A DNA stretch of 64,000 bases from Microbacteriaceae bacterium. GTDB lineage: Bacteria > Actinomycetota > Actinomycetes > Actinomycetales > Microbacteriaceae. The DNA lies in the NCBI GenBank assembly GCA_025464975.1, contig JAODMT010000009.1, forward strand, positions 340,151 to 404,150. The letters run 5' to 3'. The notes beneath the pieces are model-generated. The model did not search any database. It was given only the letters and a program-made list of their open reading frames with translations, and was not told the origin of the DNA. Below are positions 7,069 through 16,035 of this stretch, piece by piece; within the stretch, counting starts at the first letter, position 1, and each line of letters begins with the position of its first letter. A program made the translations under genes and the position numbers.

Positions 7069-9837
7069 CTAGAGCGGTGTCACCGTGCCGGCCGTCCCGT
7101 CGACGCTGATCCTCTGACCGGTGAGCAGCCGCGTCGTCGCGTCGGGAACGCCCACGACAGCCGGAATTCCGTACTCCCGCGCAACAACGGCGCCGTGCGA
7201 GTTGGCGCCGCCCATCTCCATCACCAAGCCGCCGGCGGTGAGGAACAGCGGGGTCCACCCGGGGTCGGTCGACGGTGCCACGAGAATGTCACCGGGCTCC
7301 AGGTGCGCCCCGACCGGATCCAGGATGACGCGGGCCGGGCCGCTCACCACTCCGGCCGACGCCGGAGTGCCGTTTAGCGTGCCGGCGGCCGCGCCCTGTT
7401 CGCCGGCGGGCTGTTCGCCGCCGGGCTGTTCGACACGCTGTGCCTCCGGCTCGGTGCCGTCGGAGAGCAGCACCCGCGGAATGTGTCTGCGCAGCAGTTC
7501 GCGTTCGTAGACGAGGCGCCTGTCGTGAACCCGCTGGCGGAAGTCCTCCCCGGTCAGTCCTGCCTCGGCTTCGGCCAGATCCAGGAAGAAGATGTCGGCC
7601 GGGGCGGCAATGCTGCCTGCGATCGTCAACGCTTCGCCGACCTGGAGCAACTCCCGGCGCATCGCGGCTATCGCTACGACGAAGAAATACTTCGGCAGCT
7701 CACGCAAACCGGCGAGCGCTCGCGTGCGGCTGAGCGCCATCCGCACAATCAGGCCGCGCACTCGGCCGGCGGCTCTGGCCTTCGCGATCAACCCCGCGAC
7801 CGCCTCTCTGGCCTGCTTCGCCGCCCCGGCGAATTGTTGGTCGGGGGCAAGATCCTGGCCCGTGAGCCGTAGGTAGTTGGTGAGTACCCCGATGACGTGC
7901 GTGGGGTCCTCCGACCAGCGCGGCATCCCGACATCGATCTCCGCGACGGCGCGATCGCCGTGCCGGTTCAGGAATTCGGCGAGCGCGGTCTGTGCGACCG
8001 CGGGCAGCGATCCCGCACGGTAGCCGGCGACCAGGTCGGGCAGACCTTCGGTGGTGAACAGTGTCTCACTCTCGGGGTCACCGCTGATCCTGATCGCAAC
8101 GCCCCACATGGCGAGATCCATCTCGGTGGTCACGTTGTTCGGCAGGCCACGCAGCACCGATTGCCACTCGTCGTGCGTCGCGCGATCTCCGATCACCTTT
8201 CGGGCAAGAAAGAGCATCGCGAACCCGACGAGAGGTAGCGGAAGGATCGTCGGAACGATCGGGAACAAATCCCGCCCAAGGACGCGCTTCACGTGTTCCA
8301 GCCGCTGGCTTGGGGTGGCGTCATCCGGAACCCGCACGACGCGCCGCAGCCGGCCCTGCGCACGATCAGCGTGGCGCAGGGCGGCGGCCGGCGACAGTAC
8401 CGCCTGTAGGGCGGTGATCGGCGCTCTGGCCCGGATGGCGACCCGCGCGACGTGCTCAATCAGCGGACGCTTCTGTCGCAGGATGACGGAGAACCGGGGG
8501 TCGTCGAACAGCCGGCGCATCACGACCGCCGAGCGGGCCTCCATGACGTCGAAGACTCGGGGTGCGATCGCGCGGCCGACGGTGCTGCGAATCGCCGGTG
8601 TGAGGTCGATGAACAACCTCCCGCCTGCCTCGGCGTACGGGGATGGGCCGTCGAGGGGGTCAGCCAGCGCGAACCCGGCCGTTGTGGCGATCGACGAGCC
8701 GATCAGTCGGAACGCCGCCAGCCCCATCGGCGTGATCGGCCTGGTCAGGCCTTGCGCGAGGGTGAAGCACAGAAAGAGGCGGGTGCCCGGCGCGGGATAC
8801 CGCCGGCGGGGCACCGGGTAGAGCGTCGTGATCGGCCGAGCTTGCAGGAGCCAGAGCGTGCCGTCCCGGTCGATGGCCCACTCGATGTCTTGGGGCTCAC
8901 CGTAGTGCTCCTCCACCTGATTGCCGATGGCGGCCAGTGCGATGAGTTGGGCGTCATCCAGACAGGCTCGTGATGTCTCCTCGATCCGCTCGTCCTCGAC
9001 CCGCTCTGTTCCCCCGTCCGGCAGCGCGCGAATGCGCACCCGCTTGTCGCCGATCCGGCGCTCCCGCACCTCGCCGGTCACGGTGTCGACCACAAAATGG
9101 TCTGGATTCACCGCGCCAGACACGACCGCCTCTCCGAGCCCCGGGCTCGCGTCGATCACGGCCTCATGGCGGCGACCGGTGAGCGGGTTCGCGGTGAACA
9201 ACACGCCCGCGACGCCCGGGTCAACCATGCGCTGCACGACGACGGCGAGCGCTACCTCGCGGTGATCAATCCCGTTTGCCTGACGGTAGGCAACCGCGCG
9301 GTCGGTCCACAGGGAGGCCCAGCAGCGACGTACCGCATCCTCCACAGCGTCTGGCCCGACAACATTGAGAAAGGTGTCCTGCTGTCCGGCGAAGCTGGCG
9401 AACGGTAGGTCCTCGGCGGTGGCAGACGACCGCACCGCGACAGCCATGGCGCGGTCACCGGAGTCATCGCCAACATGATCGTCGCCACCGCGGTCATCGC
9501 CGATACGCGCGTACCCGATGCGGATGGCGGCGGAGACCGCTGCCGGCACCGGTGCACCAAGCACGAGGTCACGCGCCCGGCCCGCGAGCGGCGGCACACT
9601 CGCAGGATCGGCAGTGGTCAGCGCGTGCAGCACCTCATCGAGCCCCGCCGTTCCCGCCACCTCGCGGTATGCCGACGTCGTGAGGCAGAACCCCTGCGGC
9701 ACCGGGAAGCCACCTCGGGTGAGAACGCCGAGATTGGCGGCCTTACCGCCGACAAGTGGGAGCGAATCCGCATCGATCTGGTCAAACTCGATGACCAGAT
9801 CGTGCATGGTCGCCGGTGGCGGCAGCGGTTCCTTCAT
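7069..9837 (-). CDS. PEP-utilizing enzyme, rifampin phosphotransferase/PEP synthase-like
   Basis: A 922-residue protein. The N-terminus is a PPDK/PEP-synthase ATP-grasp domain (VGGKAANLGVL, then AVRSSATAEDLPFASFAGQ). The middle is a large helical domain (for example NVTTEMDLAMWGVA). The C-terminus is a phosphohistidine swivel domain with His881 in NSHGAVVAREYGIPAVVG. ATP domain, central domain and His domain without a C-terminal PEP barrel is the rifampin phosphotransferase (RPH) architecture. True PEP synthase ends in a TIM barrel, which is absent here. The start at 9837 has AAGGAGG at ideal spacing. I see no rifamycin-associated inverted repeat upstream. The actual phosphoryl acceptor is uncertain. 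Confidence 0.8.
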   Translation of the reverse strand: MKEPLPPPATMHDLVIEFDQIDADSLPLVGGKAANLGVLTRGGFPVPQGFCLTTSAYREVAGTAGLDEVLHALTTADPASVPPLAGRARDLVLGAPVPAAVSAAIRIGYARIGDDRGGDDHVGDDSGDRAMAVAVRSSATAEDLPFASFAGQQDTFLNVVGPDAVEDAVRRCWASLWTDRAVAYRQANGIDHREVALAVVVQRMVDPGVAGVLFTANPLTGRRHEAVIDASPGLGEAVVSGAVNPDHFVVDTVTGEVRERRIGDKRVRIRALPDGGTERVEDERIEETSRACLDDAQLIALAAIGNQVEEHYGEPQDIEWAIDRDGTLWLLQARPITTLYPVPRRRYPAPGTRLFLCFTLAQGLTRPITPMGLAAFRLIGSSIATTAGFALADPLDGPSPYAEAGGRLFIDLTPAIRSTVGRAIAPRVFDVMEARSAVVMRRLFDDPRFSVILRQKRPLIEHVARVAIRARAPITALQAVLSPAAALRHADRAQGRLRRVVRVPDDATPSQRLEHVKRVLGRDLFPIVPTILPLPLVGFAMLFLARKVIGDRATHDEWQSVLRGLPNNVTTEMDLAMWGVAIRISGDPESETLFTTEGLPDLVAGYRAGSLPAVAQTALAEFLNRHGDRAVAEIDVGMPRWSEDPTHVIGVLTNYLRLTGQDLAPDQQFAGAAKQAREAVAGLIAKARAAGRVRGLIVRMALSRTRALAGLRELPKYFFVVAIAAMRRELLQVGEALTIAGSIAAPADIFFLDLAEAEAGLTGEDFRQRVHDRRLVYERELLRRHIPRVLLSDGTEPEAQRVEQPGGEQPAGEQGAAAGTLNGTPASAGVVSGPARVILDPVGAHLEPGDILVAPSTDPGWTPLFLTAGGLVMEMGGANSHGAVVAREYGIPAVVGVPDATTRLLTGQRISVDGTAGTVTPL

Positions 9838-10093
9838 GAGGGCGCCTCCTTGCGCCATGATAACTCCGGCAGCCGCGGCGAACGAGGCCGCAATCGGTCC
9901 GTGCGCTTCTGGCCGAAGCGGTTCGGCGCTTGTACCGTTTCTCCGGAGGATCGGTGAGTTCGAGTAGAGCGACCTCGCCGAACTCCCACCAATACGGGGG
10001 CATTCGAGCGGATGACCCGTGATCGGCGCGAAACCTCCGGAGAAGCGACGCACTGCGCGAAAGGCGCCGGAGGCGAGAGCCCTCCCGAGCCGG

Positions 10094-10135
10094 TTTCGAG
10101 ACGGCCGCGGGCGGCCTCCTCAACCCGCGAACGAA
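10094..10135. repeat. Dispersed REP-like repeat, copy 2
   Basis: Second copy of the element at 6291-6332 (35/42 identical), directly downstream of the ychF stop. The remaining bases of the gap 9838-10093 show nothing I recognise beyond the promoter region expected for the PEP-utilizing enzyme gene. Confidence 0.65.
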
Positions 10136-10136
10136 T

Positions 10137-11210
10137 CTAGTTGTTGAAGCGGAACTCCACCACGTCGCCATCCTGCATAACGTATTCCTTGCCCTCGATG
10201 CGCGCCTTGCCCTTGGAGCGGGCCTCGGCGATCGAGCCGGCGTCGAGCAGGTCCTGGAAGCCGATGACCTCGGCCTTGATGAAGCCCTTCTCAAAGTCGG
10301 TGTGGATGACCCCCGCGGCCTGCGGCGCCTTCGCGCCCTTCGGGATGGTCCACGCCCGCGCCTCTTTCGGGCCGGCGGTGAGATAGGTCTGCAAACCGAG
10401 GGTGTCGAAGCCGATGCGGGCCAATTGGGTCAGCCCGCTCTCCTCCTGGCCGGTCGAGGCGAGCAATTCCGCGGCGTCCTCCGGGTCGAGGTCGATCAGT
10501 TCCGACTCGAGCTTCGCGTCGAGGAAGATCGCGGTCGCCGGCGCGACGAGCGCGGCAAGCGATGCGCGGCGCTCGGAGTCGCCGAGGATGTCCTCGTCCA
10601 CGTTGAAGACGTAGATGAATGGCTTGGTGGTGAGCAGCCCGAGCTCGCGAATCGGCTCGACATCGAGCGTCGAGCTGGACAGCGCCTTCCCCCCGTCGAG
10701 AATCTTCTGCGCGGCGAGCGCGGTCTGGAGCACGACCGGTTCGGTCCGCTTGGTCTTGACCTCTTTCTCGAAACGCGGGATCGCCTTCTCGAGCGTCTGC
10801 AGGTCGGCGAGGATGAGCTCGGTGTTGATCGTCTCCATATCGGATGCCGCATCGACCTTGCCGTCGACGTGAACGACATCCGGGTCGGAGAATCCGCGGA
10901 TCACCTGCGCGATCGCGTCGGCCTCGCGAATGTTCGCGAGGAACTTGTTGCCGAGCCCCTCACCGACCGAGGCGCCCTTGACGATGCCGGCGATGTCGAC
11001 GAACGACACCGGCGCCGAGAGAATGCGCTCGCTGGAAAACAGGTCCGCGAGGGCGTCCAATCGGGGATCGGGGAGGCTGACAACGCCGACGTTCGGTTCG
11101 ATCGTGGCGAACGGGTAGTTGGCCGCGAGCACCTGATTCTTGGTGAGCGCGTTGAACAGGGTGGACTTGCCGACATTGGGCAGACCGACGATTGCAATAG
11201 TGAGAGCCAC
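10137..11210 (-). CDS. ychF: Redox-regulated ATPase YchF
   Basis: A 357-residue Obg-family P-loop protein. The Walker A motif is GLPNVGKST at residues 9-17, followed by the switch region (TIEPNVGVV), a helical insert, and a C-terminal TGS domain ending in EYVMQDGDVVEFRFN. YchF proteins bind ATP rather than GTP, associate with ribosomes and modulate translation and stress responses. Length is normal for the family. The ATG at 11210 begins the P-loop domain directly. It is 6 bases downstream of the methyltransferase gene, so it probably belongs to the SseB-like/methyltransferase/ychF transcription unit. Confidence 0.97.
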   Translation of the reverse strand: MALTIAIVGLPNVGKSTLFNALTKNQVLAANYPFATIEPNVGVVSLPDPRLDALADLFSSERILSAPVSFVDIAGIVKGASVGEGLGNKFLANIREADAIAQVIRGFSDPDVVHVDGKVDAASDMETINTELILADLQTLEKAIPRFEKEVKTKRTEPVVLQTALAAQKILDGGKALSSSTLDVEPIRELGLLTTKPFIYVFNVDEDILGDSERRASLAALVAPATAIFLDAKLESELIDLDPEDAAELLASTGQEESGLTQLARIGFDTLGLQTYLTAGPKEARAWTIPKGAKAPQAAGVIHTDFEKGFIKAEVIGFQDLLDAGSIAEARSKGKARIEGKEYVMQDGDVVEFRFNN

Positions 11211-11216
11211 GGGCCC

Positions 11217-11975
11217 CTAGTCTATGGGGGCGGCCGGGAGCCGCGCCCGGTAGAGCATGGTCTTGTATGGCAGCTCGAACCGCTCCCGCCCGGCGAGGGC
11301 CGGGTCGGTCGCGACGAGTTCACGCACCGCGTCAAGCACCCGGGTGCGCCGTTCCTCATCCGCGGTGATCAGGTAGCTGCGCGAGGCGACGAGCGACACG
11401 AGAGATCCACCGTCGATCTCGTTGCTCCACTCGACAACATGGGTCTCGAGCGGTCCGAACGGCGCCCCGATCTCAACGGCGCCGGCGACAAAGCGCTCCG
11501 CTTCGCTGGATCCCATGATTTCGCTCAACCGCTGCACCCAGGCAACGGTCTCGTCCCGGATGTTCCAGACCAGGGCGATCGTGCCGCCGGGACGCAGGAC
11601 CCGCGCGATCTCCGCGGTGGCCCGGGCCGGATCCATCCAGTGCCAGGCCTGTGCGACGGTGACGACGTCGACACTCCGATCGGGGAGCGGGATCTCTTCC
11701 CCGGTGCCCGGGACGGCGCGAACGGTCGGGAGGGCGCTGCTGAGCGCCACGCGCATGACGTCGTCCGGTTCGACAGCGGTCACCTCGAGTCCGCGGGCCA
11801 CGAGGGATCGGGTGAACTTGCCGGTTCCGGCCCCGAGGTCGAGCGCGACGCGCGCGCCCGCCGGGATGACCCAGTCGATCGCGGCATCCGGATAGCGTGG
11901 ACGGGCCCGCTCGTATTCGTCGACGGCTCGACCGAACGAGTTGGCCTGCTCCGGCGAGCGCTCACGCCCTGCCAT
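11217..11975 (-). CDS. Class I SAM-dependent methyltransferase
   Basis: A 252-residue Methyltransf_11-type enzyme. SAM motif I is VALDLGAGTGKFTRSL, then an acidic residue after strand 2 (AVEPDD), DVVTVAQAWHWMD for motif IV, and VLRPGGTIALVWN for motif VI. The substrate is unknown; close architectures act on small metabolites. The start ATG overlaps the stop of the SseB-like gene by one base (TAATG), so the two are translationally coupled. ychF follows after 6 bases. Confidence 0.9.
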   Translation of the reverse strand: MAGRERSPEQANSFGRAVDEYERARPRYPDAAIDWVIPAGARVALDLGAGTGKFTRSLVARGLEVTAVEPDDVMRVALSSALPTVRAVPGTGEEIPLPDRSVDVVTVAQAWHWMDPARATAEIARVLRPGGTIALVWNIRDETVAWVQRLSEIMGSSEAERFVAGAVEIGAPFGPLETHVVEWSNEIDGGSLVSLVASRSYLITADEERRTRVLDAVRELVATDPALAGRERFELPYKTMLYRARLPAAPID

Positions 11976-12376
11976 TACTGCTCCCGCATCCGCAGATCGT
12001 TGAGGAACAGGCCGAGGCCCTCCGGGGTCAGCTCGAACCCGATGGAGCGTGACGGGTTGACGACCACTCCGGCGCCCGGCGGTATCGAGACGAGCAGCGA
12101 GCGTCCCTGGATCGACAGGGCGAAGCTGGCGAGCTCGCCGAATTCGGCGATCTGGTCGAGATGGGTGAAGACCGCGAGCATCGAGGCGCCCCCGACGTCG
12201 AACAGCACCGGTTGCAGCTGGTCGAGGTTGTCGGTGACCTGGGTGCCGCTCGGCACGACAACCTGTGTCGCCGCGAACACGTCCAGCACGTCGAGCATGG
12301 AGGCCCGCCCCGCGTCGGCGAGCACGATCATTCGCTCGAGTTCGGTTGGCGGTCTCACCGCTTCCGCATTCATCAT
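11975..12376 (-). CDS. SseB family protein
   Basis: A 133-residue soluble protein with the SseB N-terminal domain pattern: an N-terminal helix (PTELERMIVLADAGRASM), TQVVVPS, then VLFDVGGASMLAVFTHLDQIAEF, where members carry a conserved FT.. segment. SseB-like proteins in actinobacteria have no established role. Two adjacent ATG codons (12376 and 12373) are possible starts. It is first in a run with the methyltransferase and ychF, and is divergent from the exonuclease gene. Confidence 0.8.
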   Translation of the reverse strand: MMNAEAVRPPTELERMIVLADAGRASMLDVLDVFAATQVVVPSGTQVTDNLDQLQPVLFDVGGASMLAVFTHLDQIAEFGELASFALSIQGRSLLVSIPPGAGVVVNPSRSIGFELTPEGLGLFLNDLRMREQ

Positions 12377-12445
12377 TCGACAATAACCGCGACAACGGCG
12401 GCGCGCTCCCGATGAAGGGTCGGACGCGCGTGAGACGATGCCCAT

Positions 12446-13063
12446 ATGGGCCTCAACTTCACCGCTATCGACTTCGAGACCGCCAATTCCTCCAGCGCAT
12501 CGGCGTGTTCCGTCGGCCTGGTCAAGGTGCGCGACGGGCTCGTCGTCGACCGGGCGAGCTGGTTCATCCGGCCCCCGCTCGGCCACGACCATTTCAGCGA
12601 GTGGAACACGCGCATTCACGGCATTGTGGCTCCGGATGTCGCGGACGCGGCGCTCTGGAGCGAACAGTTGCCGGACCTCGTCGCGTTCGCCGACGGTGAC
12701 CACCTCGTGGCGCACAACGCCGGGTTCGACATGGGGGTGATCTCCGGCGCCTGCCGCGCGAGCCTCATCGACGTACCATCGTTCAGCTATCTGTGCAGCC
12801 TAAAGGTGGCGAGAAAGACCTACAACCTGGACTCGTACCGGCTTCCGGTTGCCGCGATGGCGGCCGGTTTCGAAGACTTCGCCCACCACGACGCCCTGGC
12901 CGACTCCGAGGCCTGCGCGGCGATCATCCTGCACGCAGCGAAGCGTCACGAGGCTTCCTCGATCGAGGAACTCGCGCAGCTCACTTCGGTCCGCATCGGA
13001 GTAGTCGGGTCGCCCACTGACCAGCGCGCGGCGGAGGAACGCGCGCCGATGGCGCTGGGGTAA
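12446..13063 (+). CDS. DEDDh 3'-5' exonuclease domain protein
   Basis: A 205-residue exonuclease-fold protein like the DnaQ/PolC epsilon domain. Exo I is IDFETAN (Asp9, Glu11). Exo II is the HNAGFDMG segment. Exo III is HHDALADSEACA, with the catalytic His and Asp. All four acidic residues and the His are present, so it should be an active metal-dependent 3'-5' exonuclease on DNA or RNA. No polymerase domain is attached. Stand-alone forms are common in actinobacteria and may proofread or trim. The start fits the position of Exo I. Confidence 0.9.
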   Translation: MGLNFTAIDFETANSSSASACSVGLVKVRDGLVVDRASWFIRPPLGHDHFSEWNTRIHGIVAPDVADAALWSEQLPDLVAFADGDHLVAHNAGFDMGVISGACRASLIDVPSFSYLCSLKVARKTYNLDSYRLPVAAMAAGFEDFAHHDALADSEACAAIILHAAKRHEASSIEELAQLTSVRIGVVGSPTDQRAAEERAPMALG

Positions 13064-13078
13064 CCGCCGCGTTCCCGC

Positions 13079-14569
13079 CTACCTGTTTTCGGGAAAACCC
13101 AGGTTGATCCCGCCGTGCGACGGGTCCAGCCACCGCCGGGTTACCGCCTTCTGCCTGGTGAAGAAGTGGACGCCATCCGGGCCGTACGCCTTCGAGTCGC
13201 CGAACAGGGAGTCCTTCCAACCGCCGAACGAATAGTAGGCAACCGGAACGGGAATCGGCACGTTGATACCGACCATGCCGATCTGCACCTCGCGCTGGAA
13301 GCGCCTCGCCGCCCCGCCGTCGTTGGTGAAGATTGCCGTGCCGTTGCCGTAGCGGGACCGGTTGATCAGCGCGACGCCGGCGTCGTAGCTCGGAACCCGC
13401 ACGATCGAGAGCACCGGACCGAAAATCTCGTCGGTATAGACGCGGGACTCAGTCGGCACCGAGTCGATAAGGGTCGGTCCGAGCCAGAACCCGTCGCTCT
13501 CGCCGTTCACCTCGACGCCCCGACCGTCGACGACGACAGTCGCGCCGTCCTCGGTAGCGATGTCGATGTAGCCGGATACCCTGTCCCGGTGCTCTCGCGT
13601 GATGAGCGGACCCATGTCGCAACCGCGGCGGCCGTCTCCGACCGTGAGCCCGGACATCCGCTTCGCGATCTTCTCGACGAGTTCATCCGCAACCGGCTCC
13701 ACGACAACGAGAACACTGATCGCCATGCAGCGCTCCCCCGCCGAACCGAATCCGGCATTGACCGCGGAATCGGCGACGAGGTCGAGGTCGGCATCGGGCA
13801 GCACGAGCATGTGATTCTTGGCACCGCCGAGGGCCTGGACGCGCTTGCCATTCGCGGCGCCCGTCTCGTAGATGTACTTGGCGATCGGCGTCGACCCGAC
13901 GAACGAGATCGACGCGACATCGGGGTGGTGGAGCAGACCGTCGACCGCGACCTTGTCGCCGTGCAGCACATTGAGCACCCCGTCGGGAAGCCCGGCCTCC
14001 TGGAACAGCTTCGCCATCCACACGGAAGCAGAGGGGTCCTTCTCGCTCGGCTTGAGCACCACGGTATTCCCGGCCGCGATCGCGAGCGGGAAGAACCACA
14101 GCGGCACCATCGCCGGAAAGTTGAACGGACTGATGATGCCGACAACACCGAGCGGTTCCCTCGTCGAATACACGTCGACGCCGGTCGAGACGTTCTCGCT
14201 GTATTCGCCCTTCATCAGGTGCGGGATGCCGGTGGCGAACTCGACGACCTCGAGCCCGCGGGCGATCTCCCCCAGGGCATCGGAAAGCACCTTGCCATGC
14301 TCCGAGGTGAGGATGGCGGCCAACTCGTCCTTTCGCGCATTGAGCAGCTCGCGAAAGGTGAAGAGCACCGACTGACGCTTGGAGAGCGAGGTTTCGGCCC
14401 ACTCGGGAAACGCGGCTCGCGCCGCCCGGACCGCGGCATCCACATCAGACGTCGTCGCGAGGCGAACCTCCCTCGCGACGACACCGAGGGCCGGGTCATA
14501 AACAGGTGCGGTGCGGGTCGATTCGCCGTCGAATGACACGCCATTGAGCCAATGATTAACGATTTCCAT
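13079..14569 (-). CDS. mmsA: CoA-acylating methylmalonate-semialdehyde dehydrogenase
   Basis: A 496-residue aldehyde dehydrogenase family enzyme. The active-site Cys281 lies in GSAGERCMAIS, the hallmark of methylmalonate-semialdehyde dehydrogenases (GxRCMA). The NAD-binding FVGST and PFNFPAM segments are also present. It converts (methyl)malonate semialdehyde plus CoA and NAD to propionyl- or acetyl-CoA in valine, thymine or inositol breakdown. Length is normal. It stands alone here, convergent with the exonuclease gene and divergent from rmuC, with no valine or inositol pathway genes nearby. Confidence 0.93.
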   Translation of the reverse strand: MEIVNHWLNGVSFDGESTRTAPVYDPALGVVAREVRLATTSDVDAAVRAARAAFPEWAETSLSKRQSVLFTFRELLNARKDELAAILTSEHGKVLSDALGEIARGLEVVEFATGIPHLMKGEYSENVSTGVDVYSTREPLGVVGIISPFNFPAMVPLWFFPLAIAAGNTVVLKPSEKDPSASVWMAKLFQEAGLPDGVLNVLHGDKVAVDGLLHHPDVASISFVGSTPIAKYIYETGAANGKRVQALGGAKNHMLVLPDADLDLVADSAVNAGFGSAGERCMAISVLVVVEPVADELVEKIAKRMSGLTVGDGRRGCDMGPLITREHRDRVSGYIDIATEDGATVVVDGRGVEVNGESDGFWLGPTLIDSVPTESRVYTDEIFGPVLSIVRVPSYDAGVALINRSRYGNGTAIFTNDGGAARRFQREVQIGMVGINVPIPVPVAYYSFGGWKDSLFGDSKAYGPDGVHFFTRQKAVTRRWLDPSHGGINLGFPENR

Positions 14570-14691
14570 GCGGCAATGCTAACCGCGAGCCACGGCGTAC
14601 CGGGCTGATTGCCGACACCGCATTGTTCCCGAGATGTTCACGCTCCGGCGGCCCTCACGGCTATGTCGCACCCCGCTGTCACACTGACCTC

Positions 14692-16035
14692 ATGAACCAA
14701 ATCATCGCCCTCGTCCTCGGCCTCGCCGTCGGCGTCGTGCTCGGGGCGGTCATCGGCGCTCTGTACGCTCGTTCGCGCCGCGCCGACCTGCTCGCCGAGG
14801 TCCCGGCCGGAGTCGACCCGGCGCTGCTGGCATCGCAGCACGAGATTGCGATGGCCCGGGTGCGCGCAGAGGAAGCCGCGGCACGGGCGCTACTGACCTC
14901 GGACCTCGCGGCAATCCAGGCCACCGCAAGCGCACTGCGGGAGCAGGTGTACACGCAGCAGGAGCAGTATCGGGAACTGGTCGAGCGCCATCGGCGCGAG
15001 CAGGCGGCCGAAGCCGAGCGCCAGCAGCGCGAGAGCAAGGTGCTTCAGGCGCTCTCACCGGTGCAGGAGTCGCTGCGCTCAATGCAGCTCAAGGTGACCG
15101 AACTCGAAGCTCAGCGCAGCCTTCAGCACGGCGAGCTCAGCGAACAATTGCGCAACGCGACCGAATCCGAGGAGCGGTTGCGCTCGACCGCCGAGTCGCT
15201 GGCGTCGGCTCTGCGCAACAACGCGACGCGTGGCGTGTGGGGGGAAACCCAACTTCGCAACGTCGTGCAGGCGGCGGGACTCATCGAGCGGGTCGACTTC
15301 GACGTGCAGTCAAGCATCAGCTCGGATGCCGGAGCCGGCCGACCGGACATGGTCATTCACCTTCCGGGCGGCAAGAACATCGCGGTCGATGCCAAGGTGC
15401 CGTTCACCGCCTACCTCGAGGCCAGCCAGATCCCGCTCACCGCCGCCGGCGAGGAGGGGGCCCGGCGGGAAGCCTTCATCAGGCAACACGTTCGGGCGGT
15501 GCGCGCGCACATCGACACCCTCGGTGGCAAGGCCTACTGGGCGGGGCTCGATGCCTCGCCGGAACTCGTGATCGCGTTCATCCCGAGTGAGTCCCTCGTG
15601 GCCTCCGCCATGGAGGCCGACCCGGGAATCATGGACTACGCCTTCAGCAAGCGCGTCGCCCTCGCCTCCCCGGTGACGCTGTGGTCGGTGTTGAAGACCG
15701 TGGCGTTCAGCTGGCAACAAGACGTGGTGACCCAGGAGGCGAAGATGCTGTTCGAGACGAGCCGCGAACTGTACGGTCGGCTCTCCACCCTCGCCCAGCA
15801 CGTGGAGAAGCTCGGCCGTTCGATCGAAAGCACGGTGAAGAACTTCAACGGATTTGTCGGCTCGCTGGAGCGGCAGGTGCTTCCCTCCGCCCGCAAGCTC
15901 AACCTGCTTGACGAGTCCAAAGTTCTCGGGGACCAGCGGGAGATCGAGGAGATGCCGCGCGATCTCTCGGCGTTCGAACTCGTCGCCGAACTGGAGATCG
16001 TGACCGCGCTCGAGTCCGAATCCGAGCAGATCTGA
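14692..16035 (+). CDS. rmuC: DNA recombination protein RmuC homolog
   Basis: A 447-residue protein. It starts with one membrane-spanning helix (residues 2-22, then YARSRR), then a long Ala/Glu/Arg/Gln coiled coil (about 40-190), then the conserved RmuC nuclease-like core (TRGVWGETQLRNVVQAAGL, VDAKVPFTAYLEA). RmuC limits inversions at short repeats and is thought to be a PD-(D/E)XK-type nuclease; the D-A-K motif is visible. The ATG at 14692 puts the membrane helix first. Its stop codon directly abuts that of glpX. Confidence 0.92.
   Translation: MNQIIALVLGLAVGVVLGAVIGALYARSRRADLLAEVPAGVDPALLASQHEIAMARVRAEEAAARALLTSDLAAIQATASALREQVYTQQEQYRELVERHRREQAAEAERQQRESKVLQALSPVQESLRSMQLKVTELEAQRSLQHGELSEQLRNATESEERLRSTAESLASALRNNATRGVWGETQLRNVVQAAGLIERVDFDVQSSISSDAGAGRPDMVIHLPGGKNIAVDAKVPFTAYLEASQIPLTAAGEEGARREAFIRQHVRAVRAHIDTLGGKAYWAGLDASPELVIAFIPSESLVASAMEADPGIMDYAFSKRVALASPVTLWSVLKTVAFSWQQDVVTQEAKMLFETSRELYGRLSTLAQHVEKLGRSIESTVKNFNGFVGSLERQVLPSARKLNLLDESKVLGDQREIEEMPRDLSAFELVAELEIVTALESESEQI

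Noticed and set aside
9838..10136. Rifamycin-associated element upstream of the RPH-like gene
   Set aside because: No 19-bp inverted repeat of the known GGGGCTTGC type is present.
10302..12386. Long plus-strand open frame (694 codons) across ychF and the methyltransferase gene
   Set aside because: It is antisense to well-supported genes, is extremely rich in Arg/Gly/Asp, and crosses two genes; it is a high-GC shadow.
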